64,000 bases of DNA from Rhizobiales bacterium dw_265. GTDB lineage: Bacteria > Pseudomonadota > Alphaproteobacteria > Micropepsales > Micropepsaceae. Position numbers and translations under genes: made by a program. Below are positions 1 through 8,581 of the stretch, one piece after another. Position 1 is the stretch's first letter, and every line of letters begins with the position of its first letter. Below the pieces are notes generated by a model that saw only the letters and a list, made by a program, of their open reading frames with translations, had not been told where the DNA came from and ran no database searches. The stretch covers positions 108,008-172,007 of the forward strand of contig JAAVUU010000008.1 of assembly GCA_018449595.1 (NCBI GenBank), written 5' to 3'.

Positions 1-531
1 TCCCTCCTCACTTAGAGGATTGTAATGATTGAACATATGGCTGATCGAAAAATTGTCCCGAAAAAATGCGTGATCGCAAAGTCCGATCCCAGGATCCGAC
101 CGCAGATCCCACGGAATCTCGCAATAGTATGATCGATCGAGAAGGGTTGAGAATTCGTCCTCAATGCAGAAGGACACCAAGCGGAGGGAGGAAAATATCC
201 AATCGAACGGCCCCGAGAAGCGCTTTAGCCCCCATTTCTTCAAGAGGTACGACGTCGCGCAGTGCGACCCGATCGAAAGTACGGTGTCAATCGGAGTGCA
301 ATTGTACTGCTGCGTTCGAGTGTCGGCCGAAACGACTCTCAAGTGCCGACTTTCGGGAGAATTCGCAAAGGCGGAAAGCATGCCTAGCGCATCGTGAAAG
401 TCCGGCCGCTCATTTAGCATATTGCTGTGATGCGAAACATCCTCAGGGCTGGGTGGGCGCCGCAGTACGCTTTCGTATAGCAATCTGATAAAATCTTCTC
501 TGGCTTTGGGGGATACGCGGGAATCCTTCAT
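1..531 (-). CDS. DUF1796-like (putative papain-like cysteine peptidase) protein, N-terminal part; runs off the left edge
   Basis: Reading the minus strand from the ATG at 531 gives 177 uninterrupted codons to the window edge, so the gene is partial. Residues about 10-60 (LLYESVLRRPPSPED, then a helix ending SPES) resemble the DUF4214-type repeat found in surface and glycan-associated proteins. Residues about 85-125 (SIGSHCATSYLLKKWG, then FSGPFDWIFSS) match the start of DUF1796, whose conserved Cys and the PFDW motif follow a glycine-serine turn. The start lies 14 bases after the stop of the export lipoprotein gene on the same strand, so it is probably co-transcribed with the polysaccharide genes. 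DUF1796 genes commonly sit in polysaccharide loci. A peptidase activity is only a family prediction. Confidence 0.75.
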   Translation of the reverse strand, partial: MKDSRVSPKAREDFIRLLYESVLRRPPSPEDVSHHSNMLNERPDFHDALGMLSAFANSPESRHLRVVSADTRTQQYNCTPIDTVLSIGSHCATSYLLKKWGLKRFSGPFDWIFSSLRLVSFCIEDEFSTLLDRSYYCEIPWDLRSDPGIGLCDHAFFRDNFSISHMFNHYNPLSEEG

Positions 532-545
532 TGGCGTTAAAAGCG

Positions 546-1724
546 TCAGTTCTGCGTCACAACCTTGGCCGTATAGAAGGGCTGGAAGAAGAGGTTGAGA
601 ATCTGAACCAGCTTGGTCGGAAGGTTGGCGCTGGCGTTGGCAATAAAGATGATGTCGCCGGTCTTCATTGGAAATCGCTGGGCCAGGAAGTAGCTGCTCG
701 GGTTCATCAGGTCCAGGTGGTAGGCGATCGGCCGTTCCTCAGAAGTCCCGTCTGGCCTGGTCCCCCCCGCTTCGTAACGGAAAAGGAATACTGCGCTTGG
801 GTCGGCTTGGCCATCGCTGGGCCCGCCAGCACGTGCGATAGCGGAGGCCAATGATAGGTCCGGGGTCGAGAAGGGGATTTCTGAGACCTTTCCGGTAGCA
901 CCGAACACCGAGTAGGTGCGCGGACGGGCCGTCAGCTCGATCCTGTCATTTGGCGACAGCAGGATATTGGACGGTGCGTCCGCACGGAGCTTGTCGAAGC
1001 GAATTTGCTGCGAATAGCCTGCCCGGGTCAGCCGCACCACCGTATCCTGTTCCGTGCCGAGCACGCCGCCCGCCTCGGCGACGGCGTCCAGCAGACGCTC
1101 ACGTGCCAGGGTCAGAGCTATCTTGCCCGGGGTCTTCACGTTTCCCATTACGAAGACATTGTTGAAAATGTTGAGCCGGATCGTGACGATGACTTGTGGA
1201 TCCTGCGATTTTCCCTTTAAGCCATCCCGGATCATTTGCCCCAGCTCGGCCGGTGTATGTCCGGAGGCCATCAACTTCCCGACATAGGGGATTATCACCG
1301 TTCCGTCGCGCTCGACGCCGATAAGCGGCAAATTCTCGCCGGCAGCCGAGGCCGGCGCGCTGGCGGCCGACATGCCGAGAGCGGCGCCCGCACTGCCGCC
1401 CGGTACCGAGAAAAGGGCACTGCCGACCTCGAAGATGCTGATTTGAAGGACGTCGCCGGGTCCAATACGGTCGACCGCGTCGATCGCACTCGGCTGGAAA
1501 GAGATCGTCTCTTCCGGTTCGGCCTGAAGATGACCCAGCACCGCGTTGTCTATCGGGACGATGTGAAATCCTATCGCATTGTCCGGTGACTGCTCTGTTT
1601 GTCTGATTTCCCGAGCCGTCGGACCGCTGTTGGGGAGCATGGCGCATCCCGAGAGCAGGGCCGTGGCCACTGCACCGAGGATCAAGATTGATAGAATGCG
1701 ATAAGTCGATGTCGGGCGGGTCAC
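546..1724 (-). CDS. Polysaccharide export outer-membrane lipoprotein (Wza/KpsD/BexD, OPX family)
   Basis: This 392-residue protein has a lipoprotein signal with lipobox LLSGC at about residues 23-27, so it should be anchored in the outer membrane. A Poly_export domain starts near residue 85 (RIGPGDVLQISIFEVGS). SLBB-type segments follow (NVFVMGNVKTPGKIAL and YSVFGATGKVSEIPF). OPX proteins form the outer-membrane exit channel for capsule or exopolysaccharide. The start overlaps the stop of the upstream glycosyltransferase gene by four bases (ATGA), which indicates translational coupling. The neighbouring KpsT-like ATPase fits an ABC-transporter-dependent export route. The substrate is unknown. 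Confidence 0.92.
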   Translation of the reverse strand: MTRPTSTYRILSILILGAVATALLSGCAMLPNSGPTAREIRQTEQSPDNAIGFHIVPIDNAVLGHLQAEPEETISFQPSAIDAVDRIGPGDVLQISIFEVGSALFSVPGGSAGAALGMSAASAPASAAGENLPLIGVERDGTVIIPYVGKLMASGHTPAELGQMIRDGLKGKSQDPQVIVTIRLNIFNNVFVMGNVKTPGKIALTLARERLLDAVAEAGGVLGTEQDTVVRLTRAGYSQQIRFDKLRADAPSNILLSPNDRIELTARPRTYSVFGATGKVSEIPFSTPDLSLASAIARAGGPSDGQADPSAVFLFRYEAGGTRPDGTSEERPIAYHLDLMNPSSYFLAQRFPMKTGDIIFIANASANLPTKLVQILNLFFQPFYTAKVVTQN

Positions 1725-3148
1725 GCCGAAGCCTCCGAATGTTGCAACCGCGGCTCCGGTCGAATGGCCCTCGCATCGGGGGCCGCCGACAAACTGCGGT
1801 ATAAGTCATCAATTCGCGTGGCATACCGCTCTTGAGAGAACTCCTGCGCGCGCAAGCGTCCAGCCGCTGACAGGCGGGCCCGCAATGTGGGGTCTTCATC
1901 CATCTTAAGCAGGCCCGATCGGATATCCCCCACGTCATAGGGATCTATCAGGAGGGCCGCATCTCCGCGGGCAATCTCGCGCAAGGAACTGGTGTTGGAG
2001 GTCAGCACGGGTGTGCCCAGCGACATGGCCTCCAGGACGGGCAGGCCAAATCCCTCATAGATAGATGGAAATGTTACGGCTTTCGCCCCGCGCACAAGCA
2101 GCATCAGAAGGTCGCGCGGCAGGTAGCTGAATTGGCGAACCCTCCCGAGAGAGGAGAGGGTGCTGCCATGGGCGCCGCGTAACAGGCGTAACTCTTCATC
2201 CGACCGCCAACCCTGTGCGCCGACGATCACCAAGGGCGTCGCGATGTCCGAAGACACGTAAGCCTCGAGAAGACGACCGATATTCTTCTTCGGTTCCAGC
2301 GCTCCGAAATAGAGAAGATAACCATCCGCAGTGAGGTCAAAGAGCGACTTCAGGCGCGCAGCGAGTTGGTCCGCGTCTATGGAGAGCGCCGCTGTATCAG
2401 GAATGATGGCCTGGTAAGTGTTCGTGACCTGCTTGGGATCGACATTCGGAAAGAGTCGCAGGATATCCTCGCGCGAAGAGTTCGACACCGTCACGACGTG
2501 GTCGGCTCTCAGGCATTCCTGGATAAGCCGACGGTGAAACCGCTTGTCCTCGCTGCTGGTGTGCGGCAAGCGCAGCGGCACCAAATCATGAATGGTGTAG
2601 ATGTTGCACGCATTGCGCAGCCGGATCGGCAGCGGGTAGGTCCAGTGCATAATTGCTGGCGGATTGGGCAGCTCGATCGGCAGGAATCGCTTAAACCGCT
2701 CAAAGTAGCGATTGCTGATGTTGAATAGGCTACCCAAATTGAACAAGCGATCATAGGCCGGGAGCCGATGCCTGAAAGACTCGGTGATCACATCGCCCGT
2801 TATTGGGATTTCGTGGGGCCGGCGCACACCAGGTGACATCAAGGCGCGCCGCAAGCTGCGTTTGAAGGATTTGGAGGGTGCAGCGGCCGACTCCTCGTTG
2901 AGAGTGCTGAAGAACATGACTTCGCGCAGTGCGGGGTTCACCGAGTTCGGAATGTTGAGGCCATAGATCAAGTCGATCGCGTACCCCAATGCTTGCGCGG
3001 TGTGGGAAAGCGTTTGGGCGTAAGTGGCGACGCCGGTGCCGCGTGGCATCGCGAGATTGAAGCCATCCAAGGCGATATGCGGCAATGATGACGCCTTCAT
3101 CGCACGGGCGCCGGGGATCTGATCGCGCCCTGGTTGGACGGCGGACAT
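1721..3148 (-). CDS. Glycosyltransferase family 4 (GT-B fold, group 1)
   Basis: This 475-residue protein ends in a classic GT1/GT4 nucleotide-sugar binding half: LLYFGALEPKKNIGRLLEAY near residue 280, then FPSIYEGFGLPVLEAMSLGTPVLTS near residue 360, with the E-x7-E acidic pair of retaining GT-B enzymes. The N-terminal half carries the acceptor domain, including a glycine-rich turn (AMPRGTGVATYAQTL) near residue 33. It probably adds a sugar to the exported polysaccharide at the cytoplasmic membrane. Donor and acceptor cannot be read from the sequence. The first 16 residues look non-conserved, so the Met at residue 17 (about 3100) is an alternative start. It leads the minus-strand group with the OPX gene and is divergent from the KpsT gene. 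Confidence 0.9.
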   Translation of the reverse strand: MSAVQPGRDQIPGARAMKASSLPHIALDGFNLAMPRGTGVATYAQTLSHTAQALGYAIDLIYGLNIPNSVNPALREVMFFSTLNEESAAAPSKSFKRSLRRALMSPGVRRPHEIPITGDVITESFRHRLPAYDRLFNLGSLFNISNRYFERFKRFLPIELPNPPAIMHWTYPLPIRLRNACNIYTIHDLVPLRLPHTSSEDKRFHRRLIQECLRADHVVTVSNSSREDILRLFPNVDPKQVTNTYQAIIPDTAALSIDADQLAARLKSLFDLTADGYLLYFGALEPKKNIGRLLEAYVSSDIATPLVIVGAQGWRSDEELRLLRGAHGSTLSSLGRVRQFSYLPRDLLMLLVRGAKAVTFPSIYEGFGLPVLEAMSLGTPVLTSNTSSLREIARGDAALLIDPYDVGDIRSGLLKMDEDPTLRARLSAAGRLRAQEFSQERYATRIDDLYRSLSAAPDARAIRPEPRLQHSEASA

Positions 3149-3261
3149 CGCGCAAATAATTTTCGATTGGCAGATGTGTTGGAACGAGCGGCTATGGCAT
3201 AGTGCCCGCGATAAATTCCTCCCTTGCGCCGTGCATGCAAGGCAATCTTGCGGGTACTTCC

Positions 3262-3924
3262 ATGATCGAGTTCGAAAACGTCAACAAAGTCTATCATGGG
3301 CGACGGCTTCAGAAGCATGTGCTGCGTGATATCAATCTGCGCATCGCGCCTGGCGATGGTCTTGCGATTTTGGGAGCGAATGGCGCGGGAAAATCGACGT
3401 TGATGCGTCTGATTTCCGGAATTGAACAGGCAACGAGCGGCCGCATCCGCCGCGACATGTCCATCTCCTGGCCGATTGGATATACCAGTTGCTTTCAGTC
3501 CAGTCTCACAGGTGCGGACAATGCGCGCTTCATCGCCCGCGTGTACCGGCGCGATCCGAGTGCGTTGTTGGATTTCGTTCAGACATTCGCGGAGCTCGGC
3601 GAGTATTTCCACCAGCCGGTTCGCACCTATTCCGCCGGCATGCAGGCACGCCTGGCGTTCGGCATTTCGCTGGCCATCGATTTCGACTGCTATCTGGTCG
3701 ACGAAGTGACGTCTGCGGGAGACGACCGCTTTCGCGAACGGTGTCAGGAAGCCCTGATGCATCGACGCCGCACGGGTACCTTGGTCATGATCTCGCACGA
3801 CGCCCACACGCTGCGTACCTACTGCAGCACGGGGGCCGTTCTGTTTGACGGCCGCCTGACGTTTTACGAAGATCTCGATGCGGCCATTGCCGCTCATTCG
3901 CGGCAACAGCTGCAGGTCGCCTGA
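3262..3924 (+). CDS. kpsT: Capsular polysaccharide ABC exporter ATP-binding subunit (KpsT/CtrD type)
   Basis: From the ATG at 3262 this is 220 residues, the usual length of KpsT-type ATPases. An upstream ATG at 3202 adds 20 unlikely residues. Walker A GANGAGKST is at about residues 38-46. The degenerate signature YSAGMQARLAFG near residue 125 and the Walker B region YLVDEVTSAGDDRF near residue 145 are typical of this subfamily, as is the early switch histidine in MISHDAHTL. The protein powers export of a lipid-linked polysaccharide across the inner membrane with a KpsM-type permease. No KpsM gene is visible here. It is convergent with the FkbM gene and divergent from the glycosyltransferase, so it may be transcribed alone. 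Confidence 0.9.
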   Translation: MIEFENVNKVYHGRRLQKHVLRDINLRIAPGDGLAILGANGAGKSTLMRLISGIEQATSGRIRRDMSISWPIGYTSCFQSSLTGADNARFIARVYRRDPSALLDFVQTFAELGEYFHQPVRTYSAGMQARLAFGISLAIDFDCYLVDEVTSAGDDRFRERCQEALMHRRRTGTLVMISHDAHTLRTYCSTGAVLFDGRLTFYEDLDAAIAAHSRQQLQVA

Positions 3925-3941
3925 AACATTGCGGCTTATTT

Positions 3942-4853
3942 TCATCGACGCAAAACCAGCATGACGTCTTCATGTTGCGGTCGCGATAGGATCAGGGCCT
4001 TCGTGACCGGCTGAATCCCGTTTTGAAAGTCAATATACGATAGCGACATGCCCTTGGCGACGATGTCGTCGAGGAACGCGCCTGGATCGGTGTAGCGCAC
4101 TGCGGCGAATTCCATGAAGATCGTGATCTTCTCAGTGCGGGCTAGTATCCCGTCCAGGCCATGCCAGATATCTTCTTCGGCGGTGTCGGCGTCGATCTTG
4201 ATGAAATCGGGGATAGGAATCTCGTCGAAGGAGTCGAGCCTTCGTGTCGTTACGGCAACGGCAAACGCATTCGGGATTCCTGCTTGACGGACGATATGGG
4301 CGTTTTTGGGTTCGGATTTTGGAACCACCAGCAGGGCCTGCTGGCCATCTTCGCGGGATAGCGCGCATTCATAGACTTGCACGCGGTCCAGGAAGCCATT
4401 GAGCGCCACGGTATCGCGCAGACGTTTGGCAATGGGCGGATTGGGCTCGAACGCGAACACTTTACCGGATGGGCCGCACAACTCGGCCAACAGAACCGTA
4501 AAATAGCCGAGATTGGCGCCAACATCGATCACTGTCATGCCTGGACGGACCAGCTCGACCATGGCTTCGGTGACCCACATCTCCCAGTATCCATCCAGCA
4601 TCAGGTGTGGGGAGTGGCCGTGATCGGCGGTATCGACGAACATCTTGAAGCGTCCCAGGACACGGCACAGCGCTGTACTGCCGCCCAAGTAGGCGGCCTG
4701 GCAGAGTGATCGGATGCGCGCATGGTTATCTGGACGCCTCTCGCGCCTCAGTTGGGCGAGGTCGAAAAGCTGGCCTGGCACCGCGGGGGGCACTGTCCGC
4801 TTGGGGCGGGTCAAACCGAACATGTCACGCCTTGAGATCCTAGCCAGCCCCAT
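3942..4853 (-). CDS. FkbM family SAM-dependent methyltransferase
   Basis: The protein has 303 residues. The SAM-binding motif I is clear (MTVIDVGANLGYFTVLLAE, about residues 105-123), followed by the acidic strand VFAFEPNPPIAKRL typical of FkbM proteins. A conserved IKIDADTAEEDIWHGL block lies near residue 215, the usual IDVEGxE region of the family. FkbM enzymes O-methylate sugars or polyketides. With glycosyltransferase and export genes alongside, sugar methylation of the surface polysaccharide is the likely role. Its 3' end is 17 bases from the convergent kpsT stop. Confidence 0.9.
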   Translation of the reverse strand: MGLARISRRDMFGLTRPKRTVPPAVPGQLFDLAQLRRERRPDNHARIRSLCQAAYLGGSTALCRVLGRFKMFVDTADHGHSPHLMLDGYWEMWVTEAMVELVRPGMTVIDVGANLGYFTVLLAELCGPSGKVFAFEPNPPIAKRLRDTVALNGFLDRVQVYECALSREDGQQALLVVPKSEPKNAHIVRQAGIPNAFAVAVTTRRLDSFDEIPIPDFIKIDADTAEEDIWHGLDGILARTEKITIFMEFAAVRYTDPGAFLDDIVAKGMSLSYIDFQNGIQPVTKALILSRPQHEDVMLVLRR

Positions 4854-5084
4854 GCCTGCGACGTCGATTGCCGCATGGCTATCGTCTTGAGACAGTTGAC
4901 CGATCAGGCCCGCGACAGCTAGTTCCGTGAAGTTTTTGCGTCATAGCAATGAGACGGACATCGTCCTGCCTCTTCGTCAATTGTCATAATTCCGTCAGTT
5001 GGGTTCCTCGGGGCGACCCTGCTGGATAAATGGCGTGGAAGCGCTAACTTCTCCGACACACGTCAGGCGAGGTGGGTAGCCTCA

Positions 5085-5321
5085 TCACCCCGGATTACGA
5101 CGATCAGGCGGAATACTCCCCTGGTGCGGTGGGGCGTCGGACGGTGAATTTTCCTCCTGGGCTGAGGCTTTAGCCTCCACGATCGCCAAGTCCAGGACAT
5201 GAATCAGGAGCCGAAATCCTCGTCCCACGAGCAGCCCACGTAGCGAGCCCAGCAGATCGACCGCGTACTTCAAAATATCGCCGTCGCTGGCCTCTTTCGG
5301 CTGATACTCAGGCGGTGGCAT
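5085..5321 (-). CDS. Small hypothetical protein
   Basis: An open frame of 78 residues from the ATG at 5321 (a start at 5351 would add ten). It has an acidic N-terminus (MPPPEYQPKEASDGDILKY), an amphipathic to hydrophobic middle (LLGSLRGLLVGRGFRLLIHVLDLAIVEA) and a Pro/Ser-rich tail. The middle could associate with a membrane or form a helical hairpin. No family is recognised. Ribosome-binding signal is weak. The composition looks more protein-like than the overlapping frames, but this remains a tentative gene. Confidence 0.45.
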   Translation of the reverse strand: MPPPEYQPKEASDGDILKYAVDLLGSLRGLLVGRGFRLLIHVLDLAIVEAKASAQEENSPSDAPPHQGSIPPDRRNPG

Positions 5322-5351
5322 GGCAATTGCCCGCGTCACCCTTGGGGGCAA

Positions 5352-5661
5352 TAGCTTGTAGATTTGTGGCCCTGGGCCGGCTGGTTTGACGCGCCATTAC
5401 AGCAGTGACATTGAACAGGCTTGTCAGGCGACATGCGTATCGACCGTTGCCCCAGTTTGATGCGGGTCTGCAACAGCAGAATTGGTGCAATGACGGACGG
5501 CCGACGTTCTTGGAGGCCGTGGCCTCCACGGGCGGCAACGCAGGCGAGAAACCCGTCATGGTGGGAGGAGCCGAGCTCATGCAGGCTCCTGCCGGGGGTG
5601 TTTCGGCGCTCCGGGCGGGGGGGGCCTGCCCATTACGGCAGATTTCCGCCCGTTGGCCGCG
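5352..5661. other. Gap without a convincing gene
   Basis: Open frames exist on both strands but none has a credible start, domain or composition. A short inverted repeat is present near 5568-5592 (GGAG and CTCC arms flanking the GAGCTC site), without a T-run. No promoter can be assigned with confidence. Confidence 0.4.
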
Positions 5662-7041
5662 CTAGGAGGTGCCACGCGGCACGAAACGCAGCGTGATCGA
5701 CGTGCGTGGCCGCAAGGTAATGCGGCTTACAGGCTCTGGCGGCCGTCCCGTTGGAGTCAGTCTAAACCGCCGGACAATCGCGGCCAGCACGAGTACGGCT
5801 TCCTGGGTGGCGAAGCCCTGGCCGACACAGATTCGCGGTCCTTTTCCGAAAGGCAGGTAGGCGTCTCGGATGGCGCTTGCCTGCGCGGGATCACCAAACC
5901 GATCTGGGTTGAACGTATCCGGCTGGGGCCAAACCCTGCGATGCCGCTGTAGGAGCCAGGGCGAAATTGTCACCATCGCGCCCTTGTGCACCGTCTTGTC
6001 GCGCAGACACTCGTCCCGGACGGTCTCGCGCGGCAGAAAGCTGACCGGGGGATATAGCCGCAAGGCTTCCCGGAACACATTGCGGGTCTGGGAGAACTGG
6101 CGCAGGGTGACGGCAGACAGTTGTCCGGCGGTAGAAATTTCTGCGTAGAGTACTTCCTGCAGATCGGGGCAGCGCGCCAAAAGATACAGCGCCCATGTCA
6201 GGGCTGAGGCTGATGTCTCATGGCCGGCCAGGAACAGCATGGCGACCTGGTTGCACAATTCCTCCAGCGCAAAGGGCTCATTCGTTTCCGGGGCCCGTGC
6301 CTTCAGCAGAGTACCAAGGATGTCGTCTTGGTCTTTTCCGTCTGCATGGTGCTCATGATATCGCGCAGCGATCAGAGGGACCAGGAGTGCGCGAATGGCA
6401 GCCGCAGCTTTGCGTTGCTGTCTTCCAAGGAACAATGGAGGTATGCCATAAATACGACAGGTGATGATTTTTTGCGTGGCATCCTGGTAGCGCATGAAAT
6501 TATCGAAGATCGCTTGCGCATTTTTCTCGTCGAGCTGACGGGACAAAATCGTGCGAAATATGATGTCCGCCGTCACATGGGTCATAAGGCCATCGACCGA
6601 CACCGGCTGGTTCAAGTCCATCGCGGTAATGCGATGGAGGAGCGCGTTGACCGCCGCCTCCATAGTGTCGAAGGAGCGTTCCAGCCGCGTATGCGCGAAA
6701 GCCGGGTCGATCATCGCCCGCTGCCGCTCCCAGGTAGGCCCATTTGAAGTGAAGATGTTCGAGCCCAGCAACGGGCATAAGATATCGTGTTGCAGATGGT
6801 GTTTGGGGAAATCGTTGCTGCGGCGTTCGGTGATTTCCTCGACCAGCGCCAGATCGTTCACGACGTATAGATCCAGTGCGCGGGTGCGAACATGGCCCAT
6901 TTGCATGGAATAGCTTTTTTCGAACAGGGTGTGAATCCAGGAATCCCGGCCATAGATGAAGCGTCCCAGTGCCGACAATTTGGATTTGTGCGGCGTGGGG
7001 TAGGGCGGGACGAACTTCTCATCCTCACGCATGGGCATCAC
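5662..7041 (-). CDS. Cytochrome P450
   Basis: This 459-residue haem-thiolate monooxygenase shows the I-helix oxygen-binding motif LAGHETSAS at about residues 271-279. The K-helix ExxR is in VFREALRLYPP, and the haem-binding loop FGKGPRICVGQ lies near residues 400-410 with Cys as the axial ligand. It has no N-terminal membrane anchor, as usual for bacterial P450s, and needs ferredoxin and reductase partners that are not in the window. Its start overlaps the end of the upstream membrane hydrolase gene by 17 bases, so the two are one transcription unit. A lipid or sterol-like substrate is suggested only by those neighbours. Confidence 0.95.
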   Translation of the reverse strand: MMPMREDEKFVPPYPTPHKSKLSALGRFIYGRDSWIHTLFEKSYSMQMGHVRTRALDLYVVNDLALVEEITERRSNDFPKHHLQHDILCPLLGSNIFTSNGPTWERQRAMIDPAFAHTRLERSFDTMEAAVNALLHRITAMDLNQPVSVDGLMTHVTADIIFRTILSRQLDEKNAQAIFDNFMRYQDATQKIITCRIYGIPPLFLGRQQRKAAAAIRALLVPLIAARYHEHHADGKDQDDILGTLLKARAPETNEPFALEELCNQVAMLFLAGHETSASALTWALYLLARCPDLQEVLYAEISTAGQLSAVTLRQFSQTRNVFREALRLYPPVSFLPRETVRDECLRDKTVHKGAMVTISPWLLQRHRRVWPQPDTFNPDRFGDPAQASAIRDAYLPFGKGPRICVGQGFATQEAVLVLAAIVRRFRLTPTGRPPEPVSRITLRPRTSITLRFVPRGTS

Positions 7042-8125
7042 GCCGTATCGCGGCGATATGATGTTCCAATGGTTGTGGCGAAATCGTCAGGCCTGGATAA
7101 TTCCAGGCGCCCAAACGGTCGCTGCATCGCAGATAGAGAAAGTGATAGTTGAACTGATCGCGCTTGAGACGCCTGTAAATGGCGGGCGCGTAGAGCAGGT
7201 GCAGCCGCGCCGAGGCGATGGTGAGATTGGGCGGCAAGGGCCCGTCCGGTGCAAACGGGCTGACAAGAGCAAAGCAGGCAGGATCGGCCTTGGCGCTGAT
7301 ATCGAGCCAGGAATTGGTGATGGTCTCCAGCCGTCGCAATGTTTGGCGCAGCGCCACGCCATCCCGGTGCAATGTCACGAACTGGGTCAACTGCCCCAAT
7401 GTAAGCAGTTTTAGCGCCAGCGGCATCGCGCCGCCGAACCGTGTTCGCAAACGGTCTAACACCATAAGTAGGAGCGTTGCACCGTTGCTGTGACCGACCA
7501 GAAGTATCTCGTCATAATGACCAATAGAAAGAGACGCGGCGATCTGATGGGCGTAAAGATCGCAGCGTTCCTCCAGATCGACCCTGGTCCGCCCGCACAG
7601 TTCACGGTTGAAATTGAAGATGTGAAGCAACCACGCTGGTTGCCATCGGTGAAATAGAAAAAACAGCGACGTCACAAGCACCGGAAAAGCAAGTAGACCG
7701 AGCCATCCCAGAAACAAGATTAGCACCAATGTCGTCAGCAATGCGGCGGCAACTAAGGCCAACGGAAAATAGAAGGTTCGACCAACGACCGGAGCCAGCT
7801 TCATCGCCTCGCGATTGCGGGACGCAAAGATATAGGACAGGTATGTGCCCACCACATCGCGCAAGAAGCGGTCTTTGCGCTTATGCCACCGCGCACGCAC
7901 CAAGTCGTCCCAACGTAAAAAGACATAGTCCGTCTGGCACCTCTCGGTCTCTATGCGCCAATCGGCGCGGTGACCGTCGACTGTTCGTGGCGATACGTGC
8001 GGCAGGGTGCTGCCGCTGAGGGCTGCATATTTTGCCAGCTCGCTTTGGCACAGTGCATGATAGAAGGCTGGGCCCCGTGGATCGAAGCCGCTGAGATAGA
8101 ATATTTGACGGCGGAATTTCGTCAT
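7025..8125 (-). CDS. Membrane-associated alpha/beta-hydrolase-like protein
   Basis: The 366-residue protein carries a nucleophile elbow, LLVGHSNGATLLL, at about residues 215-227, the GxSxG form of alpha/beta-hydrolases. Two hydrophobic segments near residues 118-158 (LALVAAALLTTLVLILFLGW and FPVLVTSLFFLF) would put the protein in the inner membrane with the catalytic half in the cytoplasm. The N-terminus (FYLSGFDPRGPAFYHAL) resembles a family of uncharacterised bacterial hydrolases with internal membrane helices. It is translationally linked to the P450 gene downstream and divergent, 14 bases apart, from a small PLA2-like gene. Lipid or ester hydrolysis is inferred only. Confidence 0.75.
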   Translation of the reverse strand: MTKFRRQIFYLSGFDPRGPAFYHALCQSELAKYAALSGSTLPHVSPRTVDGHRADWRIETERCQTDYVFLRWDDLVRARWHKRKDRFLRDVVGTYLSYIFASRNREAMKLAPVVGRTFYFPLALVAAALLTTLVLILFLGWLGLLAFPVLVTSLFFLFHRWQPAWLLHIFNFNRELCGRTRVDLEERCDLYAHQIAASLSIGHYDEILLVGHSNGATLLLMVLDRLRTRFGGAMPLALKLLTLGQLTQFVTLHRDGVALRQTLRRLETITNSWLDISAKADPACFALVSPFAPDGPLPPNLTIASARLHLLYAPAIYRRLKRDQFNYHFLYLRCSDRLGAWNYPGLTISPQPLEHHIAAIRRDAHA

Positions 8126-8139
8126 GGATATCTACGACG

Positions 8140-8433
8140 ATGGAAACTGAGCGTGACTATTGCCTCTTTATCGATTGTCGCAAGTACAACCGCAACAGCT
8201 ATTGCCGCAAGCATGACAATGCTTACGGGGTTTTCGGCGGCGGTCACGCGAAGGACCGGTTGGATGCGGACAGGCGTTTTTACAACGCCATGAAAGGCGA
8301 GGGCGATCCGGTAGCGCTCCCGTGTTTTGTTGCGTGCCGGGCCTTTGGCTGGTTCTTCTTCAACTATAGAAGCGGCAAGCCTTGGAAGGGGCAGCTCATC
8401 AAGCGGCTGTTTCGCCGCTATCGTCCTGCTTAG
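8140..8433 (+). CDS. Small phospholipase-A2-like protein (His-Asp motif)
   Basis: This 97-residue protein has the pattern YCRKHDNAYGVFGGG at residues 21-35, followed by LDADRRFYNAM at 41-51. The HD pair with a Tyr three residues on and a downstream Asp (H25, D26, Y29, D44) is the active-site layout of PLA2-type folds. The catalytic His/Asp dyad would be H25 and D44. Four cysteines (8, 13, 22 and 62) could form disulfides, but no signal peptide is evident. The protein is shorter than secreted PLA2 enzymes. It starts 14 bases from the divergent hydrolase start, so the promoters must overlap the opposite gene. Coding status is likely; the enzymatic reading is tentative. Confidence 0.6.
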   Translation: METERDYCLFIDCRKYNRNSYCRKHDNAYGVFGGGHAKDRLDADRRFYNAMKGEGDPVALPCFVACRAFGWFFFNYRSGKPWKGQLIKRLFRRYRPA

Positions 8434-8581
8434 GAACGTTTTTTTACCATCATATAATCTTCATGACGCCTAAGGGCGCCTCCGATTGTCAGCTATGGGA
8501 GCTCATCAGCTCCGAAGCGGCGGCTGGCATGCGCACATTGCTGTGCGTGCTGCGTGCTTGTGCAATTTTGAGAGGGGAATC

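Noticed and set aside
5405..5696. Two overlapping plus-strand frames before the P450 gene end
   Set aside because: Frames overlap each other with low-complexity, Trp/Arg-rich products and no conserved pattern.
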